A stretch of 64,000 nt of DNA from an uncultured Poribacteria bacterium (lineage in GTDB: Bacteria; Poribacteria; WGA-4E; WGA-3G): the NCBI GenBank assembly GCA_951828515.1, contig OX639992.1:2582217-2646216 (forward strand). The letters are read 5' to 3'. The notes below the pieces were generated by a model. It searched no databases and was not told the DNA's origin. It saw nothing but the letters and a program-made list of their open reading frames with translations. This document shows positions 60,055-64,000 of the stretch, piece by piece (within the stretch, counting starts at the first letter, position 1; each line of letters begins with the position of its first letter). Both the position numbers and the translations under genes were made by a program.

Positions 60055-60293
60055 TATAACAGGCACAATCTCCCTTCTGGAATCTCCCCAGTATAACGTA
60101 TAGCGGCACCGCCTTTCAGGGTACTTAGTTCACTATAAACATCATCCCTTAAATCGCTATGGGCAGTAACTATGCCTGATATAAGCTCCGAAGTTTCATT
60201 ATTGATTTCAGGATCAACAATAAACAACCACTGGTCGGGATACTTCTCTACCATTTCACCTAATGTCAGCCGCTCACCTGTCTCTATAGACAT
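60054..60293 (-). CDS. Small protein paired with the retropepsin
   Basis: 79 residues: LTLGEMVEKYPDQWLFIVDP, EINNETSELISGIVTAHSDL, KGGAAIRYTGEIPEGRLCLL. I recall near-identical small proteins next to retropepsin-like genes in many bacteria, although no function is known. AAGGAGG precedes ATG 60293. The stop shares one base with the protease start. Confidence 0.75.
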   Translation of the reverse strand: MSIETGERLTLGEMVEKYPDQWLFIVDPEINNETSELISGIVTAHSDLRDDVYSELSTLKGGAAIRYTGEIPEGRLCLL

Positions 60294-60339
60294 TTCACTT
60301 CCTCCTTAATCATTACAATCGCTTAAACCCAAAACTGCA

Positions 60340-61152
60340 TCAGGACTGTAGAACGGCTTTCATCTTTTCTAATCCGATGCGTGCGACTTCTGCAGGATCT
60401 TGTTCCCAATAACTCGGATTGAACAATTCCAGTGAGATGACACCTGCGTATCCCGCATCTTTTAGAATAGAGATCATCTGTCCGAGATCGAGGATACCAT
60501 CGCCGGGATAAACTCTATCTGCATCAGTTTGTTCCGCGCGCGCGGGTTCCGCAGGCGCGTCGTTGAAGTGGAAGACTGCGATTTTGTTGCCGGGAATGCC
60601 TCTCATGTCGTCTATTTCCCCGTCACCACGATAGATATGGAACGGATCGAGGACAATCGTACTATCCGGGTGATCCGCCACTTCCATCACTTTCCAGGCA
60701 TGCTTGACTTGGTTGACACCATCAACGAAGCCGAGAAATTCCATAGCGGGTTTAACGCCGAATTCGCGTCCGAGTTCAAGCAGTTCGCGGTAATTCTCGC
60801 CACCTAACTGGAGGTCTGCAACTTCACGCGGCGGACTTGAGATGATGTAGGTTGAACCGACAGCGGCGGCTTGTGCCATCCGACGTTTCGCTTCTTCGAT
60901 CGCTTCCTGATGTTCGGTGCCTGTGGTGTCGAGCCAACCGTGCAAGGCGATAACGGTAGGCACTGCAAGCCCGTGATCGTCGAGTGCCTTTTTGACATCC
61001 GTAAGCGAACCACCTTGTTCCTCGTAAGCGGTTAAATCGTCGTTCCATAGTTCAATCGCTGAATAGCCGGTTTCGGCAGCGATCCGAATCTTATCCATTA
61101 ATCCGGCAGGTCGGATTGTGCTTGTATTTAAGGCTAATTGAAATTGTGCCAT
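60340..61152 (-). CDS. Sugar-phosphate isomerase/epimerase-family TIM barrel, first
   Basis: About 270 residues of the xylose-isomerase-like TIM-barrel superfamily (AP_endonuc_2). FQLALNTSTIRPAGLMDKIR opens the barrel, and AAETGYSAIELWNDDLTAYE follows. ALHGWLDTTGTEHQEAIEEA, MEFLGFVDGVNQVKHAWKVM, STIVLDPFHIYRGDGEIDDM and YAGVISLELFNPSYWEQDPA place the metal-ligand Glu, Asp, His and Glu in the usual order. ATG 61152 is the start; the upstream TTG 61173 is weaker. The substrate is probably a keto-sugar or inositol derivative. Confidence 0.85.
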   Translation of the reverse strand: MAQFQLALNTSTIRPAGLMDKIRIAAETGYSAIELWNDDLTAYEEQGGSLTDVKKALDDHGLAVPTVIALHGWLDTTGTEHQEAIEEAKRRMAQAAAVGSTYIISSPPREVADLQLGGENYRELLELGREFGVKPAMEFLGFVDGVNQVKHAWKVMEVADHPDSTIVLDPFHIYRGDGEIDDMRGIPGNKIAVFHFNDAPAEPARAEQTDADRVYPGDGILDLGQMISILKDAGYAGVISLELFNPSYWEQDPAEVARIGLEKMKAVLQS

Positions 61153-61199
61153 GCTTTTTGGCGAAGCTTGCAAGCCAAAACTTGCTCTTCAAAACCCCC

Positions 61200-62000
61200 T
61201 TATTTGTCCATCAAACTGCTAATGAAGCGGACATCTATACGCGCAAGATCGATGACAGTGTCCACAGGCTCTCCGCTGTATTCGCTATGAAAACTCACGG
61301 GACCTGAAAAGCCGATTGTTTGTAGCGTATTGACTGCCGTTTCCCAGTCAACGAAGCCGTGTCCCATTCGGACGACGCTGCCGCCTCGCATGCCGGGCGA
61401 ACGCGCCAGATCCTTGAACGCCATAACTGCGAGATGCGATTTGACGATATCGAGTGCCATGTTGATCGGTTCCCCGACGATGGACAGATGTCCTGTATCG
61501 GCAAAAACGCCGACGTGCTGCGCGTCGAAACCTTTTACGAGGTTCATCACTGCACACGAATTCAGTCCCATGGAGGTCCCCGAATGGTTATGGATGCATG
61601 TCCGAGGTCCGTATTGCGCAGAGAGTTTCGCAAACCCGTCCAATTGCTTACGGATAAAATCGACCTGTGCCCAGTAGCCGCCATCCTCTGCGTGCCAGTG
61701 CCAGTATCCCAGTTTGATATTTTCGACGCCTGCTTCACCAGCAGCGGCGTAGACACGACGCGTCTCTTCCTGCCCCGGATCAAGAAAATCACCCGGTGTT
61801 GTGACAAGTGGAATGGACAAGCCAGCAGCGGCGAACTGCTTTGCGGCGGCAGGTAACGCCTCCGTCGCGTTTTCTGGGTTCACCGGATAACCTGGACGAA
61901 CACATAGATCGGCACCACTAACACCTACCGATTGCAACGCGGTGATAATATCTGGAATTTCTAAGCCTTCCAGATGTTTCGTGAACATGATAAATTTCAT
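61200..62000 (-). CDS. Sugar-phosphate isomerase/epimerase-family TIM barrel, second
   Basis: A 266-residue TIM barrel of the same superfamily but clearly different from the first. MKFIMFTKHLEGLEIPDIIT, GVSGADLCVRPGYPVNPENA, GVENIKLGYWHWHAEDGGYW, RTCIHNHSGTSMGLNSCAVM and HVGVFADTGHLSIVGEPINM carry the metal-binding His/Asp/Glu pattern, ending in FSGPVSFHSEYSGEPVDTVI. It lies between the other isomerase and DgoD on one strand, so all three probably take part in one sugar-acid or keto-sugar pathway. Confidence 0.85.
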   Translation of the reverse strand: MKFIMFTKHLEGLEIPDIITALQSVGVSGADLCVRPGYPVNPENATEALPAAAKQFAAAGLSIPLVTTPGDFLDPGQEETRRVYAAAGEAGVENIKLGYWHWHAEDGGYWAQVDFIRKQLDGFAKLSAQYGPRTCIHNHSGTSMGLNSCAVMNLVKGFDAQHVGVFADTGHLSIVGEPINMALDIVKSHLAVMAFKDLARSPGMRGGSVVRMGHGFVDWETAVNTLQTIGFSGPVSFHSEYSGEPVDTVIDLARIDVRFISSLMDK

Positions 62001-62045
62001 ATTTTTTCCATCGGTTTTGTGGCACAGCGAAACGTGCCTATTACG

Positions 62046-63149
62046 TTACCAATCGACAACAGAGCCGTCATCGGGATGGTATGTCACGGGATTCTCCCAA
62101 TCGTGGTCAATTTTATCTTCGAGCGCATCTTCGTCGAGTTCGATGCCGAGTCCCGGACCGGTGGGAAGTTCAACGAATCCATCTTTGAAGACGAAGGGGT
62201 TCTTGAGATAGCCTTCACCGAGTGTTGTATGCTCCTGCATCAAGAAGTTCGGGATGGACGCATCTAACTGAATACACGCCGCTAAAGAGATGGGACCGAG
62301 AGGGTTGTGCGGAGCAATACCGCCGTAGTAGGCTTCTGCCATACCAGCGATGATACGCACCTCGTTGATGCCCCCGGCGTGACAGAGATCCGGTTGGAGA
62401 ATAGATGCTGCCTGTTTCTCTAAAATCTCACGGAAACCCCACTTTGTGAACACCCGTTCACCTGTCGCAATCGGAATGTGCGTACTCCGTGCTATTTCGG
62501 CGAGGGTGTCCACATTTTGGCACTGGATAGGTTCTTCAATGAACATCGGTTGGTAGGGTTCTAACGCTTTAATCAGAACCTTCGCTGTCTGTGGGCTGAC
62601 TGCACCGTGAAAGTCAATCGCGAGGTCAACTTCTGTGCCTGCCGCTTCACGTAACGCTGCGAAGTGATCCACGGCTCTGTCGATAAAGGCTTTGTTTTCG
62701 ATGATGCGTGCGGGTCTTCCGCCTGCAGGACCCGTTTTGAATGCGGTAAAGCCTTTATCAATCCACTCTTTGATTCCATCTGGATCGCCACCACCTTTAT
62801 AAAGCCTGATGCGGTCGCGCGTCGGTCCACCGAAGAGTTGATAGACGGGAACACCGAGTGACTTCCCCGCCAGATCCCAGAGTGCCTGCTCTACGCCGCT
62901 CAATGCGCTTGTGAGGATGGGACCACCACGGTAAAATGCGTGGCGATACATCGCTTGCCAGTGGTGGACAACACGTCTCGGATCTTGACCGATGAGGTAT
63001 GGGGCAAGTTCGTCTACGGCTTGCGCACACGTTTTCGCACGTCCCTCTAAAATTGGTTCGCCAAGACCGACTAACCCTTCATCCGTATGGATTTTAAGAA
63101 AGAGCCAGCGCGGTTGCACCAGAAAAGTTTCCAATTTTGTTATCTTCAT
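62046..63149 (-). CDS. dgoD: Galactonate-dehydratase-like enolase-superfamily enzyme
   Basis: A 367-residue mandelate-racemase/muconate-lactonising-group enzyme. MKITKLETFLVQPRWLFLKI, GEPILEGRAKTCAQAVDELA, AMYRHAFYRGGPILTSALSG, DLAIDFHGAVSPQTAKVLIK, MFIEEPIQCQN, PIATGERVFTKWGFREILEK and SILQPDLCHAGGINEVRIIA follow E. coli DgoD closely. They include the Asp and Glu metal ligands, the active-site histidine in DFHG and the APHNPLGP histidine. It dehydrates a D-galactonate-like sugar acid to a 2-keto-3-deoxy acid. AAGGA in repeat B precedes the ATG. Confidence 0.87.
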   Translation of the reverse strand: MKITKLETFLVQPRWLFLKIHTDEGLVGLGEPILEGRAKTCAQAVDELAPYLIGQDPRRVVHHWQAMYRHAFYRGGPILTSALSGVEQALWDLAGKSLGVPVYQLFGGPTRDRIRLYKGGGDPDGIKEWIDKGFTAFKTGPAGGRPARIIENKAFIDRAVDHFAALREAAGTEVDLAIDFHGAVSPQTAKVLIKALEPYQPMFIEEPIQCQNVDTLAEIARSTHIPIATGERVFTKWGFREILEKQAASILQPDLCHAGGINEVRIIAGMAEAYYGGIAPHNPLGPISLAACIQLDASIPNFLMQEHTTLGEGYLKNPFVFKDGFVELPTGPGLGIELDEDALEDKIDHDWENPVTYHPDDGSVVDW

Positions 63150-63240
63150 GTTTTAATTGTTCCTTGCGGTTCGGTCAGGGGAGTTAGGACTTTATACTGC
63201 CTTCCCGTAGACCTGGGGAAACGCCCAAGCAAAAACCCCT
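63150..63240 (-). repeat. Interspersed repeat family B, copy 5
   Basis: On the minus strand: GCGGAGCGGAGGGG..., GGAAGGCAGTATAAAGTCC, then GACCGAACCGCAAGGAACAA and an A-rich end two bases before the dgoD ATG. Confidence 0.7.
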
Positions 63241-63282
63241 CCGCTCCGCTTACGGGCTACGCGCTTAGGTCTAACAAAACCT

Positions 63283-63312
63283 CTTTACCGACTGCTGGTT
63301 GCTGATTGCCAA
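63283..63312. repeat. Heptamer-phased repeat family A, partial copy 9
   Basis: CGACTGCTGGTTGCTGATTG with the preceding CCTCTTTA core edge. Only one arm is present; it is joined directly to a family B copy. Confidence 0.6.
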
Positions 63313-63385
63313 TCCTTTCCTTGCGGTTAGATGACGCGGGTTTGGACGTTAGCGTTCCTTTCTCGAATCTGATCTCCATTTCATT
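63313..63385 (-). repeat. Interspersed repeat family B, copy 6
   Basis: On the minus strand: GATTCGAGAAAGGAACGCTA, CGTCCAAACCCGCGTCATC and TAACCGCAAGGAAAGGATTG. It is not next to a start codon. Confidence 0.55.
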
Positions 63386-63793
63386 ACGAACTACGGTTTT
63401 CTATTTTACGGACACCTTGAAAGTTAATAGGTGCTTGCAAGCGACAATTCCCCAGTTAAAACGGATCGCTTTGTGGATTTTGATGTTACGTTACCATTTT
63501 CCGTAAATTTTGTCAATAATCGGATTTGTTAGCGTCTGCACGGTGGGAATATTTTAGTTTTCACGGAGGTTTTTATGGTCGTAGGTGGGCCGTGGGTTTC
63601 CAAGATACAATATATTGTCTCTTCGTGAAAAAACGAATGTGAAATTATATTTAACTTATAGTATAGATGTTTTTATTTTTTGCAGAATTATGCACCAGTT
63701 TTACATCCAATAAGCGTCATTATAGGACAATCGGAGGTGATTGTAGGAATTAAGTCGTAAACTGGTATCTTAAGTTTATCGTTTAAAATTATT

Positions 63794-63913
63794 AGGACTT
63801 ACGCACTTGACCCGTTTTCGTGTGGTCTTTGGTTCGTAGTAGCGCAATTTATTGCGCCTTCTTGGGGAATATCCGCTCAATTTTGGCATGAAAGCCAAAA
63901 TTGCGTAAGTCCT
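63794..63913. mobile_element. MITE-like element with 12-base terminal inverted repeats
   Basis: AGGACTTACGCA at 63794-63805 and its perfect complement TGCGTAAGTCCT at 63902-63913. Two internal hairpins: GCGCAA-TTTA-TTGCGC (63842-63857) and AATTTTGGC-ATGAAA-GCCAAAATT (63879-63902). 120 bases with no coding capacity. Confidence 0.75.
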
Positions 63914-64000
63914 GATTATATTAGGCACTCCACCTAAGTATCCACAAGATTGACACATGCCCTCAGACGTGTTATTATTTTTACAGTACCTTGGTTCCGT

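Larger units (their letters stand above)
63150..63793. other. Gene-free stretch with repeats
   Basis: No convincing gene. It holds repeat B copy 5, a short copy of A (63283-63312), a sixth B copy and then about 400 bases of AT-rich DNA in which I see no clear promoter, hairpin or frame. Short frames here lack ribosome-binding sites and recognisable protein. Confidence 0.7.

Noticed and set aside
63776-63958. A 60-codon frame at the right edge
   Set aside because: It spans the MITE-like element and both of its inverted repeats, so it is a by-product of that element.

Overview
The window looks like a chromosome segment of a Candidatus Poribacteria-type bacterium (inference). The main pointers are a secreted protein ending in a FlgD-like sorting domain with the motif NFPNPFNPETWIPYQL, two phytanoyl-CoA dioxygenase-like proteins, two Gfo/Idh/MocA oxidoreductases, two sugar isomerases, a galactonate-dehydratase-like enolase, and dockerin, cohesin-like and LamG secreted proteins. 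Lipoproteins, a porin and LolD/FtsX components imply a diderm envelope. I saw no rRNA, tRNA or CRISPR array.

Layout. 0-4 kb (+): a CsgG/FlgT-like envelope protein, a lipidated XylF-like sugar-binding protein and an OppC-type permease. 4-8 kb (-): an iron operon of porin, imelysin and di-haem cytochrome, read from two tandem consensus promoters and carrying two Fur-box-like palindromes. 8-15 kb (-): a mixed run with a lipoprotein, VOC protein, BNR propeller, alpha-carbonic anhydrase, GNAT, small-molecule kinase and HAD phosphatase. 15-20 kb: an internally deleted TnpB element, a PhyH dioxygenase, a beta-helix protein, a triple DUF5069 protein and a divergent cupin. 20-25 kb (+): a cohesin-like secreted protein and a dockerin protein, separated by a structured RNA. 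24.5-33 kb (+): oxidoreductases, a MacB-type permease, a three-gene ABC-2 exporter, a LamG protein and GalU. 33-48 kb (-): an MBL hydrolase, a SelA-like PLP enzyme, then a LolD-type ATPase, a PqqD-like protein, a two-domain unknown, an OPT-like transporter, a small membrane protein and a giant protein of about 2,450 residues. The giant joins a degenerate M28 peptidase-like fold, LysM, DGIDND repeats and coiled coils to an FtsX permease. 48-56 kb: XRE regulator, alcohol dehydrogenase, nucleotidyltransferase, second PhyH, DUF350 protein and a 1362-residue toroid protein. 56-60 kb: an intact IsrB element inside a DUF2961 remnant, then a scar of defence-gene fragments around an adenine methyltransferase. 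60-63 kb (-): sugar isomerases and DgoD.

The strongest new-biology candidates are the 35-47.7 kb envelope cluster, the IsrB element with its omega-RNA region, and three families of intergenic repeats. Two of these families (B and C) end just before start codons. The heptamer-phased family A fills gaps between co-directional genes. Small tandem duplications have copied the start codons of two genes out of frame. Identities and repeat alignments were judged by eye; no database search was run.
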